DNA of 64,000 nt. It comes from Dasypus novemcinctus. Lineage: Eukaryota > Chordata > Mammalia > Cingulata > Dasypodidae. The number at the start of each line of letters is the position of its first letter. The first letter of the stretch is position 1. Under the pieces are notes generated by a model. The model was not told the origin of the DNA, did not search any database, and saw only the letters and a list, made by a program, of their open reading frames with translations. Made by a program: the position numbers and the translations under genes. The stretch is from contig NC_080701.1 in assembly GCF_030445035.2 (NCBI RefSeq), forward strand, positions 19,870,798 to 19,934,797. Reading direction: 5' to 3'. Of this stretch, positions 1-10,993 are shown piece after piece.

Positions 1-424
1 GCTTTTGAAGTTCAGATCCTGAGAGGAGGGAGGAAAGAGGGAAAGGAATGTGGACCTGCTCTGAGGGCCACCGGGACCCACAAAGGACCCACCAGGGGAT
101 GGGGAGCAGGAACTCAACAGCAAGGGAAACATGTAGGTGAACGGTCCATCACAAAAGACTTTTGAGGGAATGGCGAGCTCCATGGAGATTCCTCGAGAGC
201 AGCTGAGTTTGTAAGACTGGGTGAGCACAGTGCCACCTCACGGCCCCCTGCAGTGGTGGAGGTTCAGAGGACACGTGGCTCATGTTGGTGTAAGCGGTGA
301 TTTGGCTGAAAGCAGCGTGAGGACCCTTTGTGGATTTGCTGCTCCCCCTGTGTGAGGGAGGATAGAATGAGGAGCACCATGGCTTTATTTTTTTTTTTTT
401 GAGTACTCTTCTGAGCATTCACCC
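1..424. other. Unclassified sequence at window edge
   Basis: No repeat or gene signature that I recognise. It ends in a short T run just before an antisense L1 3' UTR fragment. A short antisense open frame here has no recognisable domain and is probably chance. Confidence 0.4.
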
Positions 425-1005
425 TTCATTATTTTTTTCCTTTATTTTTAAAGAAGCTTTAAATTATATAAATGCTACATCAAAAATATAGGGGATTCCC
501 ATATACTCCTCCCAGACTTTCTCCTACTAACAACACCTTTCATTAGCACAGTACATTTGTTACAATTGATGAACACATTGGAGCATTGCTACTAAGCATG
601 GTCTATACTCTACATTACAGTTTATACTTTGCACAGCACAATTTTATAGGTTTGGACAAAATGTATAATGGCCTGTATCTATCATTACAATATCATTCAC
701 AATGATTCCAATGTCCCATATTCCACCTATTTTTCCTTCCCCCTCCCCTCAGAACCTCTGGTGACAACTGTTTTTATATCAATGTTATGAATTTCTTTCA
801 TTATTACAATAATAATAAGTCTACTTTGGTCCATGGTTGCATTCCCTCTTATGTTTGTTCATTCCTCAGTCCTGAGGATTTGGAGATGGTGATGATCCCA
901 TGAGGCAGATGGATGGAACTGTCTAGCTTGCAGGTGTAGATACTCTGTTTTTTTGACTGGCCTTGTCCATCATCATCCTTTTGTTAGTTGACATCAGGAA
1001 GCCTT
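425..1005 (-). repeat. L1 3' UTR fragment, antisense
   Basis: The stretch closely resembles the antisense L1 3' UTR at 48376-49970. Shared landmarks in order are the ATATAGGGGATTCC end block (about 487-499), CACCTTTCATTAG, TTGCTACAATTGATGAACA-like and ATAATGGCCTGTATC words, and the block about a diagnosis of TAAGTCTACTTT near 815. On the minus strand the landmark words (a CAAATGTACCAC-type block followed by a G-rich stretch and A-rich end) are typical of mammalian L1 3' UTRs. It is a 5'-truncated copy lacking any ORF2 sequence. Its upstream (right) limit is uncertain and may extend toward 1430. Confidence 0.75.
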
Positions 1006-1429
1006 GACCATCATCATTACAGAGGCTGGTTTCACCCTCTGCTGGGACATGAGCTGTGAGCCTCTTGGCAGCTTGCTCTCCTGGAGGATTTCAGGGACTG
1101 GTCAGGCTAGCTTACAGGGTGGAGGATGAGTGCCAGTAGGCCTGGTCTCACCAGAACCGTTTGCCTCCCAGTGGACAGAGACTTTGGGGCAAAAAGCTAC
1201 CCTGTCTGCTCCTATATGAGAAAGCTAGGCTTTCCTTCTGGCCTCAGCTGTTGCCCCTAGGCTCAGACCTGCCTGTCCTAATACATTGGTATCAAAGTCC
1301 AAGACGACTGTCTCTTAGGTCCATTCAGTCTATTTATCGGTTTTCACTCCCACCTGGTTCCAACGAATGATTTAAGTTGGTCTATTAAAAAATTCCACAT
1401 GGCTCCACAAGATAAAATAAATTTAAAGT
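1006..1429. other. Unclassified sequence between two L1 copies
   Basis: It may be the 5' continuation of the antisense L1 3' UTR fragment or flanking DNA. I see no coding or RNA signature. Confidence 0.35.
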
Positions 1430-1445
1430 GATAGAATTGAGGCAG

Positions 1446-2530
1446 AGACTTCCAGGAAGATGGAGGATTAGAGAGGCAGAGGGATCACTCCTGTCCCAGA
1501 AAAAATAGCTAGAGGACAGGCAGAGACTATCTGGAAGGCTGCTCTGGGGCTCAGGACACCAGGAGAAGTTGAAACACCACCCAGAAGTGAGAGGGGCTGA
1601 GGAAAGGAGGCTCAGCTGGCTGAAAATTCCTGTAGGTAGAGCTGCAAAGGCAGCAGCAGGCACTCATCCCCCCACCTCTGGAGCAAACAGCAGTCTGCAG
1701 TTTGCAGTGGCTGTGGACTGAGGGGTATGCAGGGGTCCTCTTCCCCAAGAAAGGAGAGTGGGAGGGACATAATCTATGGCAAATTATGGTTTTTGGCCAG
1801 CAAACTTGGTCAGCTGCATTGGAGGGTCATACAGTTCCAGGCCAGTTGGGGCCTTGATATTATTTTCCCAGAAAGCCAGCAGGAAACTACAGGTAATTTC
1901 CCTTCTCAAACACCCGTCCTACTGCCCTGGGCTGTTTTCCTGAGGAGGCAGAGGGAGGGTGTGGCAGGCCAAGGGTGAAGAACAGCCTCTGAGAGAGTTT
2001 GTTTGTGAGGCTTGGACAGCCCTGAGGACAGTGCTTCTGCACCACCCACCTACCCAAGGAGTTACACTGAATGCACTCCCCACTAGCACCTGGGGTCTGA
2101 GCTGAGAGGGTATCCAAAGACCACCATCTGCTGGTCAGACCATAAAAGTGCACAAAAAAAAGAAAATTACATGAAAGAGGCAAGTAGGTGCCTTTACTGC
2201 CACCCTCTCCAAGGCCCTTGGAAACTAGTCTGCACCCCTTAGCCCTGGTTTAAGCAGTTAAACAGGGGCAATCTAGAACAAGTTGAATCAAGAGTCAAAG
2301 AACAGTGGTAGCAAACAGATGCTTAACAGTAAATCCCTAAGCAAGAGAGAAAAACTGCACATTGGAGTAAAGTCATCATCTGAATCAGATTCCTAGACAT
2401 CAGCAAAAAATTACAAGCCATACAAAGTAAAAGGAAGATATGACTCAGGCAAAGGAAAAAATCAAAACTCCAGATACAGAACTTGAAACAGCTAATCAAT
2501 GAGGTTCATACACATCTCCTAAATTAAATC
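1446..2530 (+). promoter_or_regulatory. L1 5' UTR / internal promoter region
   Basis: This is the segment from the L1 5' end to the first recognisable ORF1 codons. It opens with the purine-rich 'aagatggaggattagagaggcaga' type start shared by many mammalian L1s. L1 5' UTRs carry an internal Pol II promoter, and whether this one is active cannot be judged. It has no ORF of note. Confidence 0.65.
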
Positions 2531-2665
2531 ATGGAGTTGAAGGATAACATGGCTAAAGAAATAAAAGACATTAAGAAGATCCTGAGTGAGCACAAAGAAA
2601 AACTTGAAATCTTGAATAAAAAAATAACAGAGCTTATGGGAATGAAAGACACAATAAGTGAGATT

Positions 2666-2680
2666 AAAAATACATTAGAG
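2666..2680 (+). repeat. Left target-site duplication of DAS SINE
   Basis: A 15-bp word in L1 ORF1 that recurs at 3112-3126 with 13 of 15 matches, marking the SINE insertion. Confidence 0.8.
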
Positions 2681-3111
2681 GGATGGGAAGCAGACTTGAC
2701 CCAGTGGTTAGGGCATCTGTCTACCACACGGGAGGTCCGCGGTTCAAACCCCGGGCCTCCTTGACCCATGTGGAGCTGGCCCATGCGCAGTGCTAATGCG
2801 CTCAAGGAGTGCCATGCCACGCAGGGGTGTCCCCCACATATGGGAGCCCCACGCGCAAGGAGTGCGCCCCGTAAGGAGAGCTGCCCAGTGCGAAAGAAAG
2901 AATGGCGCCACCCACACAGAGAACTGACACAACAAGATGACGCAACAAAAAGAGACACAGTTTCCCATGCCGCTAACAGCAACAGAAGCAGACAAAGAAA
3001 TAAGACACAGTGAATAGACACAGAGAACAGACAACTGGGGTGGGGGAAGAGGAGAGAAATAAATAAATAAATCTTTAAAAACAACAAAACAACAACAAAG
3101 TACTTATTTTA
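2681..3111 (+). mobile_element. DAS-III-type tRNA-derived SINE inside L1 ORF1
   Basis: The tRNA-like head starts near 2684, with an A-box-like word at about 2694-2706 and the B box GGTTCAAACCC at about 2741-2751. The armadillo body follows (CCATGCGCAGTGCTGATG-like, GTGTCCCCC, AAGGAGTGCGCCCCGTAAGG words), then an AATAAATAAATAAATCTTT tail and an A/C-rich extension. Flanking TSDs at 2666-2680 and 3112-3126 show clean insertion into the older L1. Open frames on both strands here are SINE sequence, not genes. Confidence 0.93.
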
Positions 3112-3876
3112 AAAAATATGTTAGAGACACACAATAGCAATTTGAAATGACAGAAGAGTCAGTGACATAGAGGAAAGAAAAACTGAAATTAAAGAGAGAG
3201 AAGAGAGAAACAAAAGTATGGCAAAAGTTGAGCAGGGGGCTCAGGGAGTTGAATAAAATGAAGTACCCTAATACATGTGTTATAGGAGTTCCAGAAGGAG
3301 ACAAGAAGGGAACAGGGGCAGAAAGAATATTTGAGGAAATAATGGTAAAAAGTTTCCCAACTCTCATGAAGGACATGAATATATGTGTCCAGGAAGCAGA
3401 GTGTACTCCAATTAGGAAAAATCCAAATAGATCTAACCCAAGACATATAATACACAGAATGCCAAATGCCAAAGATAAAGAGAAAATTCTGAAAGCAGCA
3501 AGAGAAAAGTGAAACATACAAGGGATGTCTAATAAGACTTACTGCAGATTTCTCTTCAGAAAGCATAGAGGTGAGAAGGCAGTGATATGTTATAATTGAG
3601 GTACTGAAAGAGGAAAACTGCCAGCCAAGAATTCTTTATCCAGCAAAACTGTCCTTCACATATGATGGTGAATTTAAAATATTCACAAATAAGCAGAAGC
3701 TAAGAGTGTTTGTAAATAAGAATCCAGCTCTGCAGAAAACTAGTTCAGCAGCCAGAAAAAAAGACAAGAAATAGAAGCTTGGAAGAGAGTGTAGAAGTGA
3801 AAGCTATCAAAAGGATAAATAAAGGGTAAAAAGATGCACAAAAATAAGATATGACTTATGAAAGCCAAAGGATAAA

Positions 3877-6800
3877 ATGGCTGAAGTAAGTAATGCCTTT
3901 ACAGTAATAACATTGAATGTTAATGGATTAAACTCCCCAATCAAAAGGACAGAATGGATAAGAAAACATGAGCCATCTATATGTTGTCTGTAGGAGACTC
4001 ACCTTAGACCCAAGGATGCAAATAGACTGAAAGTGAAAGGTTGGAAAAAGATATCTCACACAAATAGTAAACAAAAGAAAGCAAGGCCAGCTAAACTGGT
4101 GCCAGACAAAACAGACTTTAACCGCAAAAAAAAGTGATAAGAAATACAGAAGGCCATTATGCATTAATAAAGGGGACAATCCACCAGGAAAGAGTAACAG
4201 TCATAAATATCTATGAACCTACCCTAAGTGCCCCAAAATACATGAGGCAAACTCTGGCGAAATTGGAAAGACAACTCTACAGTAATAATTGGAGACTTCA
4301 ACATACCATTCACATCAATAGATTGAGCAACAAGATAGAAGTTCAACAAGGAAACAGAGAATTGAAAAATATGATAAATGAGCTGGACCTGACAGGCATA
4401 TACAGACCATTTACTCCAAATCAGCAAGTTATACATTCTTCTCAAGTGCTCGTGGATCTTTCTCCAGGATAGAACACATGTTGGACCACAATACAGCTCT
4501 CAATAAATTTAAGAAGATTGAAGTTATGCAGTTTGCAAATATTTGCAAATTTGCAAATATCTGGAGGCTAAACAACACACTCCTAACAATCAGTGGGCCA
4601 AAGAAGAAATTACAAGAGAGTATTGTAGATATTTTGAGACAAATGAAAATGAGAATACAACTTACCAAAACCTATGAGATACAGTGAAGACAGTGCTAAG
4701 AGGGAAATTTATAGTCTTAAATGCCTATATTTAAAAAGAAGAAAGAGCTAAAAATCAAAGATCTAACTAAACAACTGGAGAAACTAGAAAATAAACAGCA
4801 AACCAATCTCAAAGCCAGCAGAAAGAAAGAAATAACAAAGATTAGAGCAGAAATAAAGAAAATTGAGAGCAAAAAAACAATAGAGAAAATCAACAAAACC
4901 AAAATTTGGTTCTCTGAGAAAAATCAATAAAATCTACACTTAGCAAGACTAACAAAGAAAACAAGAGAGAGAAGATGCAAATATACAAAATCAGGAATGA
5001 AAGGGAGGAGGTTACAACTAATCCCACAGAAATAAAAAGGATCATAAGAGGATATTATAAGAAACTGTATGTCAACAAATTAGACAATGTAGGTGAAGTG
5101 GACAAATTCCTAGAAATGTACAATCTACACTAACTCCATAAGAAATACAGGAACTCACAAACCAATCATAAGCAAAGAGATTGAATCGATCATCAAAAAT
5201 CTTCTAACAAACAAAAGTCCAGGACAAGATGGTTTCACAGGTGAATTCGACCAAACATTTTGAGAAGAATTAATACCAATCCTGTTTAAACTCTTCAAAA
5301 ATTTGAAAAGGAGGGAAATTTAACCAGCACATTTTATGAAGCCAACATCATCCTAATACCAAAGTCAGATAAAGATACTGCAAGAAAAGAAAATTACAGA
5401 CCAACGTCTCTAATGAGCATAGATGCAAAGATTCTCAACAAAATACTTACAAATCAAATCAAATGACAAATAAAAACAATTATGCATCATGATCAAGTGG
5501 GTTTTATTCCTGGTATGCAAGAGTGGTTCAACATAAGAAAATCAATGAACATGTGATGCACCACATCAACAAATTGAAGGGGAAAAAACACATGATTATC
5601 TTGATTGATGCAGAAAAAGCATTTGACAAAATCCAGCACCCTTTTTTGATAAAAACACTTCAAAAGATAGGCATAGAAGGAAAGTTACTCAACATAGTTT
5701 AGAGCATACATGAAAAATCCCACAGTCAACATCATATTCAATGGGGAGAGGTTGAAAGCGTTCCCTCTATGATCAGGAACAAGACAAGGATGCCCACTGT
5801 CACCACTGTTATTCAACAATGTGTTAGAACAATTAGGCAAGGAAAAAAAGAAGCAGGAAAAGAGTAAGTAAAACCCTCAGTATTCACAAATGACATGATC
5901 CTATATTTAGAAAATCCCAAAATATCAACAACAAAGCTATTAGAGCTAATAAATGAGCTCAGCAAAGTAGGATACAAGATCAACATGCAAAATTCAGTGG
6001 CACTTATATTCACTAGTAATGAACAAGATGAGTAGGAAATCAAGAAAAAAAATCCATTTACAAGAGCAACAAAAAGACTCAAATATCTAGGAATTAATTT
6101 AACCAGGAATGTAAAGGATCCGTATTCAGAAAACTACAAAACATTGCTAAAAGAAATCAAAGAAGACCTAAAGAAATGGAAGGACATTCAGTGTTCATGG
6201 ATTGGAAGACTAAACATTGTGACGATGTCAATTCTACCCAAACTGATTTATAGCTTCGATGCAATACCAACCAAAATTTTAAACAACCTACTTTATAGAA
6301 AAAGTCAATTACTAAATATATTTGGAAGGGAAAAGAGTTCCAAATAGCCAAAAACATACTAAAAAAAGAGTGATTTGGAGGCTACACGCTTCCTGACCTT
6401 GAAGTGTATTATAAAGCTACAGTGGTCAAAACAGCATGGTATTGGCAAAAAGATAGGCACATTGATCTATAGAATCAAATTGAGAGTTCAGAAATAGAAC
6501 CTCACCTTTATGGTCAACTGATTTTTTTTTTTTTTTTTTTGACAGCAATTGTTTTTTATTATTTTTTTACATTTTTTTTATTGATTTTGTAATAATATTA
6601 CATTAAAAATATATATGTGAGGTCCCATTCAACCCCACCCCCCCCCACCCCACCTCTCCCCCCCCCCCCAGCAACACTCGTTTCCATCATCATGACACAT
6701 CCATTGGATTTGGTAAGTACATCTTTGGGCACCTCTGCACCTCATAGTCAATGGTCCACATCATGGCCCATACTCTCCTCCATTCCATCCAGTGGGCCCT

Positions 6801-7873
6801 GTGAGGATTTACAATGTCCGGTGATTGCCTCTGAAGCACCATCCAGGGCAGCTCCATGTCCCAAAGACGCCTCCACCTCTCATCTCTTCCTGCCTTTCCC
6901 CATACCCATCAGCCACCATGTCCACTTTTCCCAATCCAATGATTTTTGATAAGCCTACCAAGTCTACTTTTCTGGGACAGAACAGCCTTTTCAACAAATG
7001 GTGCTGGGAGAACTGGATATCCATAATCAAAAGAATGAAAGAGGACCCCTAATTCACTTCCTATACAAGAGTCAACTCAAAATGGATCAAAGATCTAAAC
7101 ATAAGATCTAGGACAACAAAAGAAAAAATAGAATAACAGGACCACCTCAAAATTAAACACTTCTGTACCTCAAAAGATTTTGTGAAGAGGGTAAAAGGCA
7201 GCCTACTCAATGGGAGAAAATATTTGGAAATGACACACCTGGCAAGGGTCTAATCCATGATACATAAAGAAATCCTACAATTCAACAATAAAAAGACAAA
7301 TAGCCAGATTTTAAAAATGGGGAAAAGATCTGAATAGACATTTTTCTAAAGAAGAAATACAAATGGCAAAGAAACATATGAAAAAAATGTTGAACATCAC
7401 TGGCTGTTAGGGAAATGCAAATCAAAGCTGCGCTGAGATATCATTTCACCCTACTATTAATAGAATGGCCACTACTAAAAAAAAGAGAAAACTACAAGTG
7501 TTGGAGAGAATGTGGAGAGAAAGGAATGCTTATTCAGTGTTGGCGGGGATACAGAATGGTACAGCCACTGTGGAAGTCTGTTTAGCAGTTCCTAACAAAG
7601 TTAGATATAGATCTACCATGTGACCCAGCATTACCCCTACTGAGTGTAAAACCAGAAGTACTGAGAGCAGTGATACGAACAGACATCTGTATACCAATGT
7701 TCACAGTGACATTATTCACAATTGCCAAAAGCTGGAAACAACCCAGGGACCCATCAACTGATGAATGGATAAACTTGGTGCATACACACAATGGAATATT
7801 ATTCAGTTATAAGAAAGGAAGTCGTGAACCATGTGATAACGTGGATGAACCTAGAGGACATTATGTTGAGTGA
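3877..7873 (+). pseudogene. L1 ORF2 relic (endonuclease and reverse transcriptase)
   Basis: ORF2p nicks the target and reverse-transcribes L1 RNA. The start ATG at 3877 leads into the endonuclease N-terminus (ITLNVNGLNSPIKR), with further endonuclease pieces through about 4470 (EGHYALIKG, NIYEPTL). RT blocks include [15 protein letters not shown] near 5394 and IDAEKAFD near 5606. The catalytic-site region near 5885-5910 no longer reads as an intact FADD motif. The C-terminal part runs through 7873 with the W and DEPRGHY words of L1 ORF2 ends. Many stops and frameshifts, plus the insertion at 6523-6938, make it non-functional. Confidence 0.9.
6523..6938 (-). mobile_element. Antisense L1 3' end inserted into L1 ORF2
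   Basis: It begins with an 18-20 nt T run (the poly-A tail read from the minus strand), followed by AATATTACATTAAAAATAT and a C-rich tract at about 6634-6670, the complement of the G-rich L1 3' UTR tract. The rest matches the sense copy at 44545-44795 (shared words around the ATGGTCCACATC and CATCATCATGACA blocks). Short flanking duplications (CAACTGATTTT about 6516-6526; CCAATGATTTT about 6936-6946) mark it as a 5'-truncated L1 insertion. It interrupts the codons of the older ORF2, which resume after 6946. Confidence 0.82.
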
Positions 7874-8460
7874 AGCAAGCCATACAAAAAAGGACAAATA
7901 TTAGATGATTTTTCCATTATGAACTAAATATAATAAGCAAACTCGTGGAGTTAATAGCTGGACTATAAGTCACCAGAGAAAAGAATGTGGTTAGAGAATG
8001 GAGAGGTAAAGTTTAATCTGTGCAGAATTGGTAAAAAGTTGTCCAGAAATGTTTGGAAATGAATAGAAATGGTGAAAGCACATCATAGGATTTGTAATTA
8101 GTAGCACCAACAAATGGGTGTGATAGTGGTTTATTTAGTTGTTGTTGTTTGGAGTAATGAAAATGCTTTAATATTGATTGAAGTGATGAATGCACAACTC
8201 AGTAATTATACCAAATGCCATTGATTGCACACTTTTGATAAATCATATGGTTTATGAACAAAAAAAGTAATAGGGTGGGCTGGGGGAAAATACACCAAAT
8301 TTAAGATATGAATTATAGTTATAAGTAATACTTTGATGCATATGGGAGCCCTGTATGATGTCATGCATGTTTGTTTTATAACTTTGCAGCTTTTACTATA
8401 CACTTACTGTTTATTTAAGTTCATGGATGAATGATATACTTCAATAAATATGAAAAAAAT
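7874..8460 (+). repeat. L1 3' UTR with poly-A signal
   Basis: Sequence after the ORF2 relic with the usual 'agcaagccatacaaaaaaggacaaatattagatga' type block and a G-rich stretch at about 8270-8288. AATAAA at about 8443 is followed by a short A-rich tail, and the right TSD follows at 8466. Confidence 0.75.
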
Positions 8461-8481
8461 AACAGAGAGAGAACTGAGGCA

Positions 8482-9028
8482 AAAATGTATATATGTGAGT
8501 AGTGCGATTAATACCAAATAACAGATGCATCTTAGCATTCAGCACACCGGTCAGAGACAGACCACCAGTTTGGTTCAACATTTACTAGTCACCAGTGCAA
8601 AGAAGGAAACGGGATCATTTACGCAATTGGTGTCCACAACGTAAAATCTAAACAGTTGCTCAAGATAAGCATTACCATTCCTGGAACTGACACCAGATAG
8701 AATTGCCTCCCGTAGATCCACGTGGAGAGGACGTTGGGATTTAGTGACTCACATCCTCAAAGCCACCTTTCTGTAAACATGGCAGTGAGTTTCACAGGTC
8801 CATTTAAAATTACATCCTTCCATATACGTTGATGTACGTAACACCAAATAATTATCCAGTTGGGAAAAAAAAAATCCTACAAGAGAGCAGTACTAATGTT
8901 CTAATTACCAAAGTCTGGTTTAATTAAAACATAGATTTCAGAGAAACTAGAAGAATCAGGGAACTGCCTTAGCCCCACGTTACAAGTGAAAAAACAGGTG
9001 GCTCATATGTCAGCTTCGCATCTATTAG
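8482..9028. other. Non-repetitive stretch, possible conserved segment
   Basis: No repeat family recognised. It contains AT-rich homeodomain-like words (TAATTATC near 8850, TTTAATTAAAAC near 8919) and TACGTTGATGTACGTAAC near 8825, where TACGT is repeated. Regulatory function is only a guess. Confidence 0.3.
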
Positions 9029-9059
9029 GTGCCAAAGAATTCAAATACAGCGTTCGGTT

Positions 9060-9160
9060 TTGTCTGTATTTTTGTCTCTTCACCGTGCCTGGCTTCTAGT
9101 CTAGACAATACAATTGCAGGTGCCTCGTTATGGTTAGATGAGATAGTGGATGGTTTCTAC
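9060..9160 (+). repeat. L2 3' end-like fragment
   Basis: A GTGCCTGGCTTCTAGTCTAGACAA-like block followed by AGGTGCC resembles the 'gcctggcacatagtaggtgc' 3' end of LINE L2. It is short and diverged. Confidence 0.35.
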
Positions 9161-9570
9161 AAGGTAAGGAGAAGCCCGGAGGTCTGTGTCCCTCTAAGAC
9201 CCAAGCAGGCCGTTGGCCTCAGCTTCTCTTCAATGGTGTGGCACGTGCCCCACTCCCCCAGCCCTGCTCAGCCGTCCCACCTCACCACGGAGAAGGCTCT
9301 GCGGGAGCTCCTGGCCGTGGCCCAGGGAGGCCCATCGCTGTGCCCTGCATGCACCCCAAAGCAGCCCTGCTCCGGCCTGCCCTGCCTGCCCCCCCACCTT
9401 TGTTCCTCCAGGGGCGCAGGAGTCGGAAGGTGTCACGGGCTCAGGCGTGGGAGGAGAGCTGCAGCATGGGACCTGTCGGGGGAAGAGGAAGAAAGAGAAG
9501 AAAAACGGCCTCCTCTGAAAGCTTTCCAATCACTCCAGCCACCACCATCTCTAATTCTTTTCTTACAGGA

Positions 9571-9900
9571 TGAAATCACTCTTCCACTGATCTCACTCGT
9601 GGTCAGAGCCCAGCGCGGGCCCATCCGTCAGGCAGCTGATTTGGTTCAGCAGGTGTTGGCTGGGCCATCGCTCATTTCAGGCTAATCTGCTCGCGGCTGT
9701 CAGGGGTTATGGAGTATTTATTGAGTTTGTGTCAGGTCCGGATGACCAATAGCCAACAGCCGGTGGATACGCACTGACATTGATGATATTGCTGAATTAA
9801 ACGAGGTGATGTATCCTCAACTCGTTTAGAGCCAGCGACGGGCCTGGGATCATTTCATAACCCGACGCAGACCTTCCCAGGGCTTTCCTCGGAAAAGAAA
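9571..9900. promoter_or_regulatory. Candidate conserved non-coding element A
   Basis: A repeat-free block preceded by a good splice-acceptor-like pyrimidine tract (TTCTTTTCTTACAG ending at 9570). It contains CTGTCAGG near 9699, a CCAAT box near 9748, GTATTTATTGAG near 9715, and an 8-bp perfect inverted repeat at 9798-9805/9821-9828. Texture and motif density resemble vertebrate developmental enhancers, but conservation is not visible from one sequence. Confidence 0.45.
9798..9828. other. Perfect 8-bp inverted repeat with 15-nt loop
   Basis: TAAACGAG at 9798-9805 is the exact complement of CTCGTTTA at 9821-9828. It could be a small stem-loop or a paired protein-binding site. Confidence 0.6.
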
Positions 9901-10149
9901 ACAGCACGCACCTGGCGTTCCCATTTAAAGAAAAAAGTAGCTGGACCCCGACGATCGTGTCACGTCTGTGTTTTGAATGGACAAGAGCATTTCCTGGGGA
10001 GACCTGAGGAACAATCAGATCCAGACGTTTGGCAAACGTGCACTGCCAAGGCCCCTTGGATGCCCCACATTTAGACCTAACCAGACAGAGCCATGAATTG
10101 GTGACCCAAATGCAGGATGCATTTAAATTCAGTCGGACCCTGCCTTAGA
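9901..10149. other. Non-repetitive stretch
   Basis: No gene or repeat seen. It continues the texture of candidate CNE A, with a TTTGGCAAACGTGCACTGCC block near 10028 and CATTTAAATTCAG near 10119. Confidence 0.35.
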
Positions 10150-10345
10150 TGTCACAGACTGGTGCTCAGGAGTGGGGGACGGGCACTGGGCTCAAAGCCC
10201 ACCTCCACCACTCCTCAGCTGTGTGATTTGGGGTAAGTTCCTCAACCTCTCAGATTCTCACTCTCCAGATCCAAATAGTTAGGGATAGTGACATCATGAG
10301 AATAGCGAGCCAAAGTCACGAGAGAGCCTGTATGTGCCAAGAGCT
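10150..10345 (+). repeat. MIR fragment
   Basis: The order 'gggctcaaagcccacctccaccactcctcagctgtgtgatttgggg' followed by a CTCAACCTCTCAGATTCTCA block matches the central core of the ancient tRNA-derived SINE MIR, sense strand. Confidence 0.65.
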
Positions 10346-10571
10346 AGGGACAGTTCCCTTCACCTGTTCTCCCTCACCTTTTCTTCTCCTAGAATCCACC
10401 CCACCCCCAATCATCTCCACCGTCAGAGCCAACGTCACCCTCCCCCAAAGCAAGATTTCCGTTTTTCCATGTACAGTGCGTATGTCAGTATATGGACTAC
10501 AAAAGAACCACAAAACTCATGGGTGCACTGCATCCAAAAAAGCAGAAATGCTCTTTCGCTTAGACTTCATT

Positions 10572-10993
10572 TAAAAGGGCCTTCAGTGGACAGGGCGTCC
10601 GCCTGCCACATGGGAGGTACACGGTTCAAACCCTGGGCCTCCTTGACCTGTGTGCAGCTGGCCCATGCGCAGTGCTGATGCGCGCAAGGAGTGCCCTGCC
10701 ACGCAGGGGTGTCCCCCTCGTAGGGGTGCCCCACGTGCAAGGAGTGCACCCCGTAAGGAGAGCCGCCCAGTGCGAAAGAAAGTGCAGCCTGCCCAGGAAT
10801 GGCACCGCACACACGGAGAGCTGACACAAGATGACGCAACAAAAAGAAACATAGATTCCCATGCCACTGACAACAACAGAGACAGACAAAGAAGAAGATG
10901 CAGCAAATAGACACGGAGAACAGACAACCAGGGCACGGGGGTGGGGGAAAATGGGAGAGAAATAAATAAATCTTTAAAGAAATAAAAGGGCCT
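10572..10993 (+). mobile_element. DAS-III-type SINE, slightly 5'-truncated
   Basis: It starts within the head just before GGACAGGGCG, has the B box GGTTCAAACCC near 10624, the complete armadillo SINE body and an AATAAATAAATCTTTAAAG tail. A perfect 11-bp TSD, TAAAAGGGCCT, lies at 10572-10582 and 10983-10993. The perfect TSD suggests a fairly recent insertion. Confidence 0.95.

Larger units (their letters stand above)
2531..3512 (+). pseudogene. L1 ORF1 relic (RNA-binding chaperone), split by a SINE
   Basis: ORF1p binds L1 RNA as a trimer. The first part (2531-2680) encodes a charged heptad-like coiled coil rich in E, K, I and L. A DAS SINE then breaks the gene. The frame 3228-3512 resumes with the RRM and C-terminal domain: an IGVPEG motif near its start, IFEEIM, a PRHII-like RNA-binding strand, and the family hallmark KDKEKILKAAREK at the end. 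The sequence after the stop at 3510-3512 (about 3600-3740) still resembles the extended ORF1 3' region of old L1/HAL1-type elements. Stops lie between the blocks, so no functional protein is possible. Confidence 0.88.
1446..8465 (+). mobile_element. Near full-length decayed L1 retrotransposon with two nested insertions
   Basis: A sense-strand LINE-1 of about 7 kb, or about 6.2 kb without its inserts. It has a GGAAGATGG-type L1 5' end near 1455, ORF1 and ORF2 relics in the expected order, and a 3' UTR ending in AATAAATATGAAAAAAAT at about 8442-8460. Degraded TSDs flank it: about 1429-1444 and 8466-8481 match at 13 of 16 positions, so this is one reverse-transcribed insertion. Both ORFs are broken by many stops, frameshifts and two insertions (a DAS SINE at 2681-3111 and an antisense L1 3' end at 6523-6938). 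It is therefore dead, but its 5' end is unusually intact. Confidence 0.9.

Noticed and set aside
2524..3087. 187-residue minus-strand frame
   Set aside because: It runs across the DAS SINE and L1 ORF1 in the wrong direction. It is a shadow, as are similar frames in each DAS copy (e.g. 10567-11011, 11385-12049, 22153-22640, 63137-63592).
6617..6949. Proline-rich 110-residue frame
   Set aside because: It is the C-rich complement of the L1 3' UTR G-rich tract.
9556..9660. Possible small exon between an acceptor at 9570 and a GTGTTG donor near 9650
   Set aside because: A short frame without domain homology. The donor is weak and there is no partner exon in the window.
9029..9685. 218-residue open frame on the plus strand
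   Set aside because: GC-rich, proline/serine-rich, no recognisable domain, overlapping frames on both strands and no splice or Kozak support. It spans an L2-like scrap and candidate CNE A.
10572..10660. tRNA-like head of the SINE considered as a tRNA gene
   Set aside because: The heads have A and B boxes but lack intact cloverleaf pairing and lie at the start of retroposed SINEs, so they are not functional tRNA genes. The same holds for all other SINE heads.
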